DNA of 64,000 nucleotides from an uncultured Pseudomonadota bacterium (GTDB taxonomy: Bacteria > Pseudomonadota > Gammaproteobacteria > Steroidobacterales > Steroidobacteraceae): NCBI GenBank assembly GCA_903862885.1, contig CAIOZU010000035.1, forward strand, positions 124,001 to 188,000, read 5' to 3'. Position numbers and translations under genes: made by a program. Each line of letters starts with the position of its first letter. Position 1 is the first letter of the stretch. Positions 17,533 to 26,020 of this stretch are shown here, piece by piece. The notes under the pieces were generated by a model. It was not told where the DNA came from. It did not search any database and saw only the letters and a program-made list of their open reading frames with translations.

Positions 17533-18594
17533 TTAAGCGGATGCCCCGAGCGCGACCAGCCGCGCGCGGGCATCGCGCATGATCTGCTCCATCAATTCAG
17601 CGCAACTGGGCAAACTGTCCAAACGCCCAGCCACTAATCCGGTGGCCAACAAACCCTGCTGCGGCAGCCCCTGCTCCATGGATCGGCGAAACAGCGCCGG
17701 CGCAATACCCGCATACAAGGATTGACTAAAACTGAGTCCGCCGCTGCTATGCAGGTGTCGCGCCATAGAGAGCAACTCAAACCAAGTGGCCCCGGTCTCG
17801 CGTTTCATCTCAATCGCGCTGCCGAGTGCGCGCATAAGCTTTGATAAACCACCGGCCCGCTCAATCCGATCGAGCACTTCGTTACGAATCATGCGCTGCG
17901 GAATGCCATCCACTCGCTCAGTCACTAAAATATCGCCGGTGCCAGCCTTGAGATAACGGGCTTTGGTGACCTCGGGCACAGGGCAGTCGCGGGTCATCAG
18001 AAAACGTGTGCCCATGGCAATACCTTGCGCGCCATAGGCCAGTGCGGCCACAAGGCCGCGGCCATCCGCAAAACCACCGGCGGCCACCACCGGCAGTGTC
18101 ACTGCATCGAGCACCTGAGGCAGTAAAATCGTGCTCGGCACTGACCCCGTGTGTCCACCCCCTTCGCCACCTTGCACGACCACCGCATCAACGCCAAGCG
18201 CTGCCATTTTCTGAGCATGCTTGACCGCACCAATAGTGGGAATACAGCGGATACCCGCATCGCGAAACTGGGCGATCATCTGGCGATCGGGTCCGCGACC
18301 AAAGCTCACCGCCTTGACGCGTTTTTCGATGATGGTCTTAACGATCCGATCAGCGCCTGGCTGAAACATATGAAAGTTCACACCAAACGGGGCGGCGGTG
18401 AGCGCGCGTACCCGATCAATGGCCGGTCCCACTTCATCGGCTGACATCACCGCACAGGCGAGAAAGCCAAAGCCACCGGCATTACAGGTGGCCGCGACCA
18501 ACTCCGGTCGAGCGACCCAACCCATCGCGGTCTGAATGACGGGGTAACGACACGCCAACAAGTCACATAAAGCGGTGTGCAACGGATCCTTCAT
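17533..18594 (-). CDS. ipdC: IpdC, FMN-dependent HIP-pathway hydroxylase/reductase
   Basis: A 353-residue FMN-binding TIM-barrel protein of the nitronate monooxygenase fold. IpdC acts in the HIP pathway before IpdAB opens the last ring. The start of the barrel (PVIQTAMGWVA), IPTIGAVKHA, VVQGGEGGGHTG, AAGGFADGRG and GIAMGTRFL are those I remember for IpdC (Rv3553), whereas true nitronate monooxygenases have a conserved histidine and different flanks. The frame extends to 18825, but that part re-reads ipdB. The ATG at 18594 has AAGAG upstream and lies four bases after the ipdB stop. Context (ipdA-ipdB-ipdC-echA20) makes the call firm. Confidence 0.87.
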   Translation of the reverse strand: MKDPLHTALCDLLACRYPVIQTAMGWVARPELVAATCNAGGFGFLACAVMSADEVGPAIDRVRALTAAPFGVNFHMFQPGADRIVKTIIEKRVKAVSFGRGPDRQMIAQFRDAGIRCIPTIGAVKHAQKMAALGVDAVVVQGGEGGGHTGSVPSTILLPQVLDAVTLPVVAAGGFADGRGLVAALAYGAQGIAMGTRFLMTRDCPVPEVTKARYLKAGTGDILVTERVDGIPQRMIRNEVLDRIERAGGLSKLMRALGSAIEMKRETGATWFELLSMARHLHSSGGLSFSQSLYAGIAPALFRRSMEQGLPQQGLLATGLVAGRLDSLPSCAELMEQIMRDARARLVALGASA

Positions 18595-18598
18595 ACTC

Positions 18599-19393
18599 TT
18601 AAGCTCGGCGATCGCCCGGTGGATTGCCTTTAAAGACGCCATCCCGCAGTCGCTGCGGATCGAGCTTGACAATGTATGCCAGTTGCTCCGCTGTCGGCGC
18701 GGGCGTGAGAGGAACCGACGCCGGCACCTCCAACTCAAAACCCGTCGCTGCCTGCACCTGCTCGAGCGTAATGCCCGGATGCAAAGAGCGCACACGAATC
18801 GCGTGATTCTTACCCTCAAAATCAAGCACCGCTAAGTCCGTCACGATCAGTCGCAGGTCAAGACCCCGCGGCTGAATACCCGACGGCCAACGCGCTGGGT
18901 TGTAACCAATCCCACCCACCATATCGACTTCGCCTTTAACCAGCGAGCGCGTACTGTGTATCGGAAAGAAGTAACTGTTCGCGTGATGAATGCTATTGCC
19001 TGGCAGACCGCGCACGCCCAAGAGCGCCGCTGCAGGCTTTGTGTAATCACCAATCACACTCAGATTGCTTTGCCCAAAGCGATCGACCTGCGTTGGACCG
19101 ATCATCGCGTGACGACGACCTCCCCACAACAGATCGAAGGTGCGCGCATACGGCATCCAGCCTTCAATCACAGGCGCATAGCCACCGCGCTTTCCCACCG
19201 GCACGGGCTCGGCGACCAGATACGCTTCGGAATCGGTCATCATCAGATCAGGACTAAAGGTCAACTTGGCGAGGCTGGCGCCCAAGCGGGGAATCAACGT
19301 GATGCCACTGGCCAACACTTCACCGTTATTGCGCCATGCCTCCGCTGCAGCGCAGATGCAAAGCTCTGCCAGCGAGTAGCTGTGATCAGTCAT
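18599..19393 (-). CDS. ipdB: IpdB, beta subunit of the COCHEA-CoA ring-cleaving hydrolase
   Basis: A 264-residue protein with the class I CoA-transferase fold. IpdAB does not transfer CoA; it hydrolyses the last steroid ring (COCHEA-CoA). The opening (SLAELCICAAAEAWRNNGE), the GGRRHAMIGPTQVDRFGQSN segment and the closing LHPGITLEQVQAATGF are characteristic of the beta subunit. It follows ipdA by 23 bp and precedes ipdC by four bases. The frame is intact and of normal length. Alone, the fold could suggest a glutaconate-type CoA transferase, but the surrounding HIP genes argue for IpdB. Confidence 0.88.
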   Translation of the reverse strand: MTDHSYSLAELCICAAAEAWRNNGEVLASGITLIPRLGASLAKLTFSPDLMMTDSEAYLVAEPVPVGKRGGYAPVIEGWMPYARTFDLLWGGRRHAMIGPTQVDRFGQSNLSVIGDYTKPAAALLGVRGLPGNSIHHANSYFFPIHSTRSLVKGEVDMVGGIGYNPARWPSGIQPRGLDLRLIVTDLAVLDFEGKNHAIRVRSLHPGITLEQVQAATGFELEVPASVPLTPAPTAEQLAYIVKLDPQRLRDGVFKGNPPGDRRA

Positions 19394-19416
19394 TAAGTCT
19401 CACTCCACCAAAGACA

Positions 19417-20298
19417 TTAAAAGACAGGCAAGGGGATGGACGCGAGATGCGACGCACCGCCCGCGGCGGCCACATAGGCCTCATGCGTCGGCACATCCAC
19501 ATAGCGCGCGCGATAATCAGCCCACGCTTCGGGCGCAGTCGCCGCCCCATAGGCCGTCAGATGAGCCACGTCGATCCCATAATCAGGCCCGTTGGCCGTG
19601 GGGTGTGCGCCATACGGCACACAAGCCACCCCAGTGACCACCGAACGCTCAAAGGGGTTATAGCGAGCGCGCTCGGCCGTACAGATCTCAGCGGTCGCCA
19701 CCAAGCGCTCGCAGGTGACAAAAGTGCGATCAGCGGCGCGTCCAAACAGATCATCAAAAAATGGATCCGGACTTAGAATGACGGTGTTACCGACACTGTC
19801 CGCTTCGTTAACATGCAAAAGCGCTGCATCTAATCGCAATGCCGGCATGGCCACGAACTCTTCGCCATCCGCATAAGGGGACTTAATCATTTTAAGACCC
19901 GCCGCACGGCGAACAATGTCGGAGGCTAAGCCAACACGCGTCGGCAAAAAAGGCAATCGGGCGGCGGCCGCTCTAAGCCCCCACTGCACCATGCCCTCAT
20001 CGACCTCCCACACTTCAAAGTTGCCGGCCTGACGGGCGGCCTTAAAATGCGGCTCAAGCGGGATGAGATCTAAGGACACAAAACCGAAAACCAGTTTCTT
20101 AATCTTGCCCGCACTGAGCAACATGCCCACATCAGGCCCGCCGTAGGATATGACCGTCAGATCCTTGAGCGAGGAACGCAAGATGGCGCGTATCAAGGCC
20201 ATCGGCTTACGCCGCGCACCCCACCCACCAATCCCAATGGTCATGCCATCGCGCAGTTGCGCCACCATGTCCTCAAGCGGCATCCGTTTGTCTATCAT
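19417..20298 (-). CDS. ipdA: IpdA, alpha subunit of the COCHEA-CoA ring-cleaving hydrolase
   Basis: A 293-residue class I CoA-transferase-fold protein, the partner of IpdB. It shows GMTIGIGGWGARRKPMA (about 18-34), SYGGPDVGML, FGFVSLDLIP and MPALRLDAALLHVN, close to what I recall of Rv3551. I chose the ATG at 20298, which has a GAGACAG site and gives the family's MxDKR start. An upstream GTG at 20310 is possible. hsaC lies 19 bp upstream, so the extradiol dioxygenase and the HIP genes are probably one transcript. Confidence 0.88.
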   Translation of the reverse strand: MIDKRMPLEDMVAQLRDGMTIGIGGWGARRKPMALIRAILRSSLKDLTVISYGGPDVGMLLSAGKIKKLVFGFVSLDLIPLEPHFKAARQAGNFEVWEVDEGMVQWGLRAAAARLPFLPTRVGLASDIVRRAAGLKMIKSPYADGEEFVAMPALRLDAALLHVNEADSVGNTVILSPDPFFDDLFGRAADRTFVTCERLVATAEICTAERARYNPFERSVVTGVACVPYGAHPTANGPDYGIDVAHLTAYGAATAPEAWADYRARYVDVPTHEAYVAAAGGASHLASIPLPVF

Positions 20299-20317
20299 CT
20301 TCTGTCTCACCGTGTGA

Positions 20318-21217
20318 TCAAGGCGCAGGCGGCGGTGACCAGCGATGGCCCCACAAGTCAGGAATCAGGCTAGTGGTAGGCACCCACGTGCTCCAGTCGA
20401 CCTCCAATCCGTCGTAGCCAAACTCTAAATCAAAGCCGCCGGGGGTCTGTACGTAGAAAGAGACCATGAAGTCATTGGAATGCTTGCCGAGCGACGAACT
20501 GATATGCGCGCCCTTCGCCATGCAGCGCTCGAGCGCGTAGCCCACGTCATCAATCGTATAGGCCTCTAACATGATATGAACGCAGCCCGATGGCACCGGC
20601 GCACCCATCAGCGCCAAGCTGTGATGGCGTGGGTTATTGGCGTGCATAAAGTAAATGCCTAACTTCGGATCTGAAGGGTTAGGACTCATCGCTAACCACA
20701 TCTGATCACTGTCACCGAAGCCTAAGTGCTGCTGATAAAAAGCACGCGTCTCTTCCAGCTTAGGCGCTGGCAACACGACGTGTCCCATGCCCTGCTCATC
20801 GGCCACAAAACCGGTCACGCCGCGCGGCGAAGCGAAGGGCAGATAATCCACATGGCGACCGGCATACAGCTCAACCGCATTGCCAGAAGGATCCTGGCAG
20901 CGATACAAGCTACGCACCTCGCGTGCTTGGGCCTCGGCGGCGGATCCTTTGGTGACCGCAACACCGGCCACTTGCAAACCGTTTACGCAGGCACTGAGTG
21001 CTGCGTCGTCAACGAACTCCCAACCCGCCGTCACAAAGCGATCGGCTTTACCCGGCAGCACCGCAATACGAAAAGGCCGGTGGTCAATGCGCAGACGCAA
21101 ACTACCATCCGGTCCCGGCGGGCCCTCCATCAAGCCGATGGTCTCCACCCCGAAACTACGCCACTTGCCCAGATCGGTTGACTCGATAATTACGTAACCC
21201 AATGAGTTGACGGTCAT
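20318..21217 (-). CDS. hsaC: HsaC-type extradiol catechol dioxygenase
   Basis: A 299-residue type I extradiol dioxygenase with two vicinal-oxygen-chelate modules. HsaC opens the aromatised A ring of 9,10-seco-steroid (3,4-DHSA) by meta cleavage with Fe(II) and O2. By comparison with BphC, the metal ligands are H146, H214 and E265, and the second-sphere residues are H199, H246 and Y255; all are present. The ATG at 21217 was chosen (GGAG ten bases before it) and puts the VOC strand at the usual place. It heads the HIP gene series. The steroid substrate is inferred from ipdABC, kshA, hsaF and hsaG nearby; another catechol cannot be excluded from sequence. Confidence 0.86.
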   Translation of the reverse strand: MTVNSLGYVIIESTDLGKWRSFGVETIGLMEGPPGPDGSLRLRIDHRPFRIAVLPGKADRFVTAGWEFVDDAALSACVNGLQVAGVAVTKGSAAEAQAREVRSLYRCQDPSGNAVELYAGRHVDYLPFASPRGVTGFVADEQGMGHVVLPAPKLEETRAFYQQHLGFGDSDQMWLAMSPNPSDPKLGIYFMHANNPRHHSLALMGAPVPSGCVHIMLEAYTIDDVGYALERCMAKGAHISSSLGKHSNDFMVSFYVQTPGGFDLEFGYDGLEVDWSTWVPTTSLIPDLWGHRWSPPPAP

Positions 21218-21481
21218 GGTGCTCGATCTCCAGTTATTGCAGCCTAACGGCCACACTCTTTATATAGTGTCAGCAGGGCGACCGACCGTCACCCCACGTG
21301 ATGCGCTTTTTGCTGGCGATATTAAATCATGAATCGCCGAATGAAAGTCATTTTACGCAAAAATAAAGCATCATTTTTACGCATCATGCGAGTAGAAACT
21401 GATCTCATCACCGGCCCTAAGTCACGCCGCGTTGACCGCCCTCATGCGCCACCGGCGCCTCTCCGTATCGTCGGCAGCCGC
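21218..21481. promoter_or_regulatory. control region upstream of hsaC-ipd operon
   Basis: This 264-bp gap breaks an otherwise tight minus-strand run and is A/T rich in the middle. On the minus strand a TATATAAA (about 21257-21264) lies roughly 40 bp before the hsaC start and could be a -10 box; no good -35 was seen. Two direct copies of TTTTACGCA (21351-21359 and 21375-21383) are 24 bp apart, and the second runs into an 11-bp palindrome CGCAT-C-ATGCG (21380-21390). The TTACGCAA core also occurs at the hsaG promoter (27035-27042). This suggests a shared regulator, but it is only pattern evidence. Confidence 0.45.
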
Positions 21482-22666
21482 CTACCACTTAAAACGGCGC
21501 GCGACCCCCCGGCGCCGAGCAGCGATCTGTCGCACCCGGGCCTCCGGCGTGATCCGCGCGATGTCAGGGGGCAACACCGACCACAGATCGGCGCGCTTGA
21601 TTTGCTGGCACTGAGGGATCGGACAGGTCTGCGCCAGCATCCAACGCACCGTGATGTACCCTTCGGAATGCCCCGAGGGATCCAGCCAATTGGGGACGCC
21701 CGGATCGTCGTGGGACACGACGATGATCAGCTCGCCATTGGCCTCCAAGGTGGCGTAATGACAATTGGTGTTAGCCAAACGAAAACGGTAATCCATGGTC
21801 TCCCACCAGTAATTACCAAATTCCACTGCCCAGTATGGGGCGGACGGCGGCGGGACGACCCGCACGATGAGCACTTCATCCTCCGGCAATTGCCAATAGG
21901 CAATTAAGGGCTCACCACCGGGTGTGGCGTCTATCTTATGATCATCTAGCTGTCGGTACGACAGAAAACGATTCGGCTGCACCTTCCACTTCTCAATCAT
22001 GTCCGCCCAGTAGGTCAATGACACTTTGAGCCACGCCGCTGCATCCGCCAAACCACTCGCGACCTGCAGCGCACTGAGTTCTGGCATTTCGCCCTCACCC
22101 GTCAGGCGCTCAATGCGCGCCTCCATCGGCTCCTCGTTCTCCCAATCGGCAAAGAACTGACGAACCGTCACCCGAAAGGTATTGGGCGTGGTCTTAATCC
22201 AATGCCCCGGCTGTTCATGGGGTGAAAATACCAAGGCAAACTGACCCTCACTGTCGGTCTGCAAATCCTTACCAAAGATGGTGGCGATGACACCCCCGCC
22301 ATACGGCGTTGGGCCATTTTCTACCACCGTGATCGCGAAATAACGCGCGCTCCCGCGACGGCCGACCAGACGATAGGTGTCCACCCCATTGATCGGCGCA
22401 CCGACATACAAGGCGTCACTGTTGTCCCCGCCCTGCTTACGAAACGGATCGAAATAATGCATCAGCATCGGGAAGGCGGGATCGGCATTTTCGAGCTTAA
22501 AGGCCAGTGCGAGCGCAATGTTCCGCGACAGTAGCCGCACGGCACCCGCCCGATCTACCTCGCCGCTCGGCGCCTGCGGCCGGAAAGCGATATCACCCGC
22601 GCTTTTCAGTTCATCACAAAAGCTATCCCATGCGGCCCGAAGCGTCCGATCGACTTCAGCGCTCAT
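21482..22666 (-). CDS. DUF1214-family protein (copy 1)
   Basis: A 394-residue protein of the DUF1214/DUF1254-like family, for which I know no established function. Recognisable shared stretches with the two other copies in this window are the opening (WDSFCDELKSAGD), an RYFAITV strand, and the C-terminal YWxxEFGNYWWETMDYR and NWLDPSGHSEGYITVRW segments. No signal peptide or membrane helix is evident, so it is probably cytoplasmic. Its start overlaps the stop of the upstream sulfotransferase by four bases (ATGA), implying coupled translation. The C-terminus is rich in arginine. Pairing with a sulfotransferase and position at the head of a steroid operon suggest a role on a sulfated or CoA-linked intermediate; that is inference. 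Confidence 0.8.
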   Translation of the reverse strand: MSAEVDRTLRAAWDSFCDELKSAGDIAFRPQAPSGEVDRAGAVRLLSRNIALALAFKLENADPAFPMLMHYFDPFRKQGGDNSDALYVGAPINGVDTYRLVGRRGSARYFAITVVENGPTPYGGGVIATIFGKDLQTDSEGQFALVFSPHEQPGHWIKTTPNTFRVTVRQFFADWENEEPMEARIERLTGEGEMPELSALQVASGLADAAAWLKVSLTYWADMIEKWKVQPNRFLSYRQLDDHKIDATPGGEPLIAYWQLPEDEVLIVRVVPPPSAPYWAVEFGNYWWETMDYRFRLANTNCHYATLEANGELIIVVSHDDPGVPNWLDPSGHSEGYITVRWMLAQTCPIPQCQQIKRADLWSVLPPDIARITPEARVRQIAARRRGVARRFKW

Positions 22667-23910
22667 TCAGAGTCCTCTTCGCTTGGTACTGAAAAATACT
22701 GTTGGTATCGCTCAAAATAAGCGCGCACCGCATTCGACTCATCCGTCTGATACACATGCGCACCAAACTTACCCTTGGGCTTGCTGCCTAGATAGCGCGC
22801 TGCCGCCTGACGTGCCTCGACAGGCCACTCGATCGCTAAGCGCTGATATAAAGCAGCCACTGTTTTTATCGGATCGGTCATCAGATCGCTGTAGTGCACA
22901 TCGATCAACTGCTCCCGAGGCAAGACGCCCTGCTCGATCCAATCGATGATTTGATTCAGCCGGCCGGCGGTCCATTTTGGGTCCAGCAGACTCTCAAAAC
23001 CTGCCGCATCAAAACCGCGGTCACTGCGCATCCAATACAAGGTGCCGATCATGTTGGTGACAGAGGCTTGGGCACGCAACGGGTCTCGATGGGTGAGCAC
23101 CACCTGCGCATCCGGGAAGACCTCAAGCAGCGTGGGCAGATACGGCTGATGATCCGGTGACTTGAGCAACCAGCGCATCCTCGGATTGCGCCACTGCAGC
23201 AACTGCAGAATCCGTCGGTAATAGCGATAAGCAGGCGCCATGTCAGCCGCAAACAGCCAACTCGCGTAGCTCGGTATGTAAGAGGACCCCGGGGTATGCC
23301 CCGATCGGAAGGCAATTTTGAACGCGACGGCACACTCATTCGGCACCCACGCGCCCATCTCATGCATCGCCGCAAACGTAGGTGCCACTCGAGCGTACTG
23401 AGTAAACAGATGATGCGCGCGTGCGATACGCGGATCATGACGGTAGGTGGCGGCTTCTGGTGGCGGCGCCGGGTACAGCAGCTCCCAACTGCTTGGCGGC
23501 ATTAAGCGCTGATCTTGCGCCAAGATCTCATGGAGTATCGAGGTGCCAGAGCGCGGCAAGCCAGTGATCACGATCGGTCGGTCAATCACCTCGTCTTGAA
23601 TCTCCGGATGCGCAGCAAAGGCCGCCTCAATCTGCAGACGCTGATCTAAGGCGTTCAGTAGCTCAGTGCGCGCCATCAGCCGCCCCCACAGATGCAGATC
23701 GGCCTCCTCCTCTAAGGCCTTGGTCAACAAGGCGAAGGGCTCACGCCAGTCATCCACCCCAAAATCGCTCAATCCCCTGCGTCGTACGGCGGTTGCAATC
23801 AACTCGGCCGCATCCAGCGAGACCATCGCCGGCACATCCATCGAGCTCGATTCGGCCAGAAAGGAATTGAGCCACTCAGGCCGTGACGGGGGCGTCCAAT
23901 CAACCGACAT
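22663..23910 (-). CDS. sulfotransferase-family protein (copy 1)
   Basis: A 415-residue PAPS-type sulfotransferase homologue (Sulfotransfer_3 class). The 5'-phosphosulfate loop is GLPRSGTSILHE (about 116-127) and the 3'-phosphate segment is VVLTHRDPLRAQAS. The protein has a long N-terminal extension of about 100 residues before the P-loop, shared with the second copy at 41642. Such proteins transfer sulfuryl groups to hydroxyls, though many bacterial members have no tested activity. It is the first gene of the minus-strand run and overlaps the DUF1214 gene by four bases. A divergent KshA-type gene begins about 350 bp away. Confidence 0.85.
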   Translation of the reverse strand: MSVDWTPPSRPEWLNSFLAESSSMDVPAMVSLDAAELIATAVRRRGLSDFGVDDWREPFALLTKALEEEADLHLWGRLMARTELLNALDQRLQIEAAFAAHPEIQDEVIDRPIVITGLPRSGTSILHEILAQDQRLMPPSSWELLYPAPPPEAATYRHDPRIARAHHLFTQYARVAPTFAAMHEMGAWVPNECAVAFKIAFRSGHTPGSSYIPSYASWLFAADMAPAYRYYRRILQLLQWRNPRMRWLLKSPDHQPYLPTLLEVFPDAQVVLTHRDPLRAQASVTNMIGTLYWMRSDRGFDAAGFESLLDPKWTAGRLNQIIDWIEQGVLPREQLIDVHYSDLMTDPIKTVAALYQRLAIEWPVEARQAAARYLGSKPKGKFGAHVYQTDESNAVRAYFERYQQYFSVPSEEDSE

Positions 23911-24259
23911 GCCACACCGCTGATCTCATCACCCGTGAACGGACGGGCGCTCCCCCATGACAGACTGTGCAGATCGCCATGGCGCCCCCTATCAGTACAA
24001 CTAGGTATAGACGTAAATCTGCCAAATGAACAGACTTATTTCAAGGCGCGGCACGGGTCCACCGAGCGGCACTGAGCACCGTCAGCGCCTGCGACATCTG
24101 GCAAAAAACCGCCGAACCTGATAGGTTTGAGCCGTCATTGTGGCATCTTGACAACGCGTAAGCCGCGGCGGATCACTCCGTCGGGGTCACGCATCGCGCA
24201 GGGGCGATGACTGAGTCGATCGTTGATACCAACCACTGGCACCACCAGAAGTGAATAGC
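23911..24259. promoter_or_regulatory. divergent intergenic region between sulfotransferase and kshA
   Basis: The 349 bp hold no gene I can support. They separate divergent operons and must contain two promoters. I see an A/T-rich patch at about 24000-24045, a TTGACA at 24148-24153 on the plus strand without a convincing -10 at the right distance, and an inverted repeat AACCT-GAT-AGGTT (24115-24127) that could bind a dimeric regulator. None of these is strong evidence. Confidence 0.4.
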
Positions 24260-25336
24260 ATGGCACGCACGGCAGATTACAAACTTGGCGAGTACGTTTT
24301 CCCACGCGGCTGGTTCATGATCGCGGAGGCCTCAGAGGTCACCGACAAACCAAAAGCGGTGCGCTACTTCGGTCAGGACTTTGCTTTATATCGCGGCAAG
24401 AGCGGCCGCGTGGTTCTACTCGATGCGTATTGTCCCCACATGGGCACCCACATTGCCCGCAATGACAGCTCTTACGTCGTGCATGATGGCCAAGTCGAAG
24501 GCGACTCGATTCGCTGCCCCTACCACGCGTGGCGCTTTGGCCCTGACGGTAAGTGCAACGAGATCCCATACAACAACGGCCCGATCCCCAAAGCGGCTAG
24601 CCTCAAGTCATGGACGGTGGTTGAGCGCATCGGCGCTATCTTTGTGTGGTTTGATCCGGAAGGCCTGGAGCCGGAATGGGAAGCGCCTTCCCTACCGGAA
24701 TGGGATGACCCGCAGTGGATCCGCTGGAAATTTGATCACTTAGGCAGCTTGGTCTGTCACCCGCAAGAGGTGATCGACAACATTGCCGACTATTCACACC
24801 TGGCACCGGTACACGGCTCGACCGTTCAATACTTTCGAAATGAATTCAAAGGCCACCTCGCGGTGCAGTATCAGGGTGGCGGCCATCGCACCTTGGTGGG
24901 CGAGAATGGAGTGAGTCCGATTCTCACCACCGACACCACCTACCATGGCCCAGGCTTCCTTTTGTCCAAAATGTTCGGCATGGGCGAATCCATCATTTTC
25001 ATCGGTCACACCTCCATCGAGGAAGGCGTCATTCAGGTGTGGCATGCCTTGCTTGTAAAAGCCCCGCAAACACCCCCGACCGAGAAAGACATCGCCAGTG
25101 CACGCGCCTACCAAGAGGCGGATCGTATCGCCTTCGCCCAAGACTTTGATGTCTGGGGCAACAAGCGCCCGGCGATCAATATCCTGCAAGTGCCGTGCGA
25201 TGGTCCCTTCCATAAGGCGCGCATCTGGTACAAACAGTTTTATAACCCGCGCGCACGACGCGACGAGTTTCTAAAACAGGTGGATGCGCCCGAATACACC
25301 ATTCCAGGGCTGCCCAGTCGACTGCCCGGCACCTGA
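24260..25336 (+). CDS. kshA: KshA-type Rieske oxygenase (3-ketosteroid 9-alpha-hydroxylase oxygenase)
   Basis: A 358-residue terminal oxygenase. KshA hydroxylates C9 of 3-ketosteroids, leading with KstD to B-ring opening. The Rieske 2Fe-2S ligands are C58-x-H60 and C86-x2-H89. The mononuclear iron site lies in IDNIADYSHLAPVH (173-186), with histidines 180 and 185 and a later aspartate in AQDFDVWGNK. I used the ATG at 24260; an upstream in-frame GTG at 24251 is possible. The SnoaL gene starts four bases after the stop. No KshB-type reductase is in the window. Similar Rieske enzymes act on cholesterol nuclei (DAF36/KshA-like) and on other terpenoids, so the 9-alpha position is inferred from context. 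Confidence 0.83.
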   Translation: MARTADYKLGEYVFPRGWFMIAEASEVTDKPKAVRYFGQDFALYRGKSGRVVLLDAYCPHMGTHIARNDSSYVVHDGQVEGDSIRCPYHAWRFGPDGKCNEIPYNNGPIPKAASLKSWTVVERIGAIFVWFDPEGLEPEWEAPSLPEWDDPQWIRWKFDHLGSLVCHPQEVIDNIADYSHLAPVHGSTVQYFRNEFKGHLAVQYQGGGHRTLVGENGVSPILTTDTTYHGPGFLLSKMFGMGESIIFIGHTSIEEGVIQVWHALLVKAPQTPPTEKDIASARAYQEADRIAFAQDFDVWGNKRPAINILQVPCDGPFHKARIWYKQFYNPRARRDEFLKQVDAPEYTIPGLPSRLPGT

Positions 25337-25340
25337 TCGC

Positions 25341-25991
25341 ATGGACACGCCAGACCAGGCCGAAAGTGCCTTACTGGCACTGAGCGATCGGCTGGATCGA
25401 TTAGAAAGCATAGAAGAGATTCGCCAACTGGCGGCCAAATACTCACTCGCACTCGACATGCGCGATTCCGCGGCGTGGGTGGGTTTATTCCCTGAAGATA
25501 TTCGCGTGGGTGATGGACAAGTCGGTCGCAGCGCGCTGCGCGCGTGGTTTGAGCACACGATGCGAAACACGTTTACCGGCACTGCCCACCATATCGGCGG
25601 CCACCTTATTGAAATGATTGATCAGAATAACGCGCAAGGTGTGGTGTATTCCAAGAATGAGCATGAGACCAAAACCCAATGGGTGATCATGCAAATGATG
25701 TATTTTGATCGCTACGAACGCATCCACGGTCGCTGGTATTTTAGACGCCGTCTCCCGCTTTACTGGTATGCATCCGATCTCAACCAGCCACCACTCGGTG
25801 AGCTCAAAATGCGCTGGCCGGATGTTGAACCCTATGAGGGCAGCTTCCACGATCTGTTTCCTGCTTGGAAAGAGTTCTGGAATCGCGCACCGACCGCCGA
25901 CGATCAGCCGGTGGCGAGCCCTGCGCCACTCGAGCAATTCATTAACACCCTGCGCCGTGGCCAAGCACTGCCGAAGGTACGGATCGCCTAG
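25341..25991 (+). CDS. SnoaL-like / NTF2-fold protein
   Basis: A 216-residue protein with a SnoaL-like N-terminal domain: the helix IEEIRQLAAKYSLALDMRD, an AWVGLFPEDIRVG strand and a paired HxxGGHLIEMID strand, then the RIHGRWYFRRRLPLYWY strand. A C-terminal tail of about 60 residues is extra to the fold. The frame extends upstream over the kshA end, but the ATG at 25341, four bases after the kshA stop, is the natural start. The fold includes cyclases, dehydratases and isomerases. Its pairing with kshA suggests action on an oxidised steroid. It converges on the AsnC pair. Confidence 0.8.
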   Translation: MDTPDQAESALLALSDRLDRLESIEEIRQLAAKYSLALDMRDSAAWVGLFPEDIRVGDGQVGRSALRAWFEHTMRNTFTGTAHHIGGHLIEMIDQNNAQGVVYSKNEHETKTQWVIMQMMYFDRYERIHGRWYFRRRLPLYWYASDLNQPPLGELKMRWPDVEPYEGSFHDLFPAWKEFWNRAPTADDQPVASPAPLEQFINTLRRGQALPKVRIA

Positions 25992-26020
25992 TCCTCTAGG
26001 GAAAATCGTCCGCTCAGGCG

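Noticed and set aside
17533-18594. Nitronate monooxygenase
   Set aside because: The fold is the same, but the neighbours ipdA, ipdB and echA20 and the segment patterns fit IpdC.
18599-20298. Glutaconate or 3-oxoacid CoA transferase
   Set aside because: The class I fold fits, but context and remembered IpdA/IpdB sequence favour the ring-cleaving hydrolase.
21329-21907. A 192-residue plus-strand frame across the hsaC upstream gap
   Set aside because: It runs mostly opposite the DUF1214 gene and has no recognisable motif; composition is that of a shadow.
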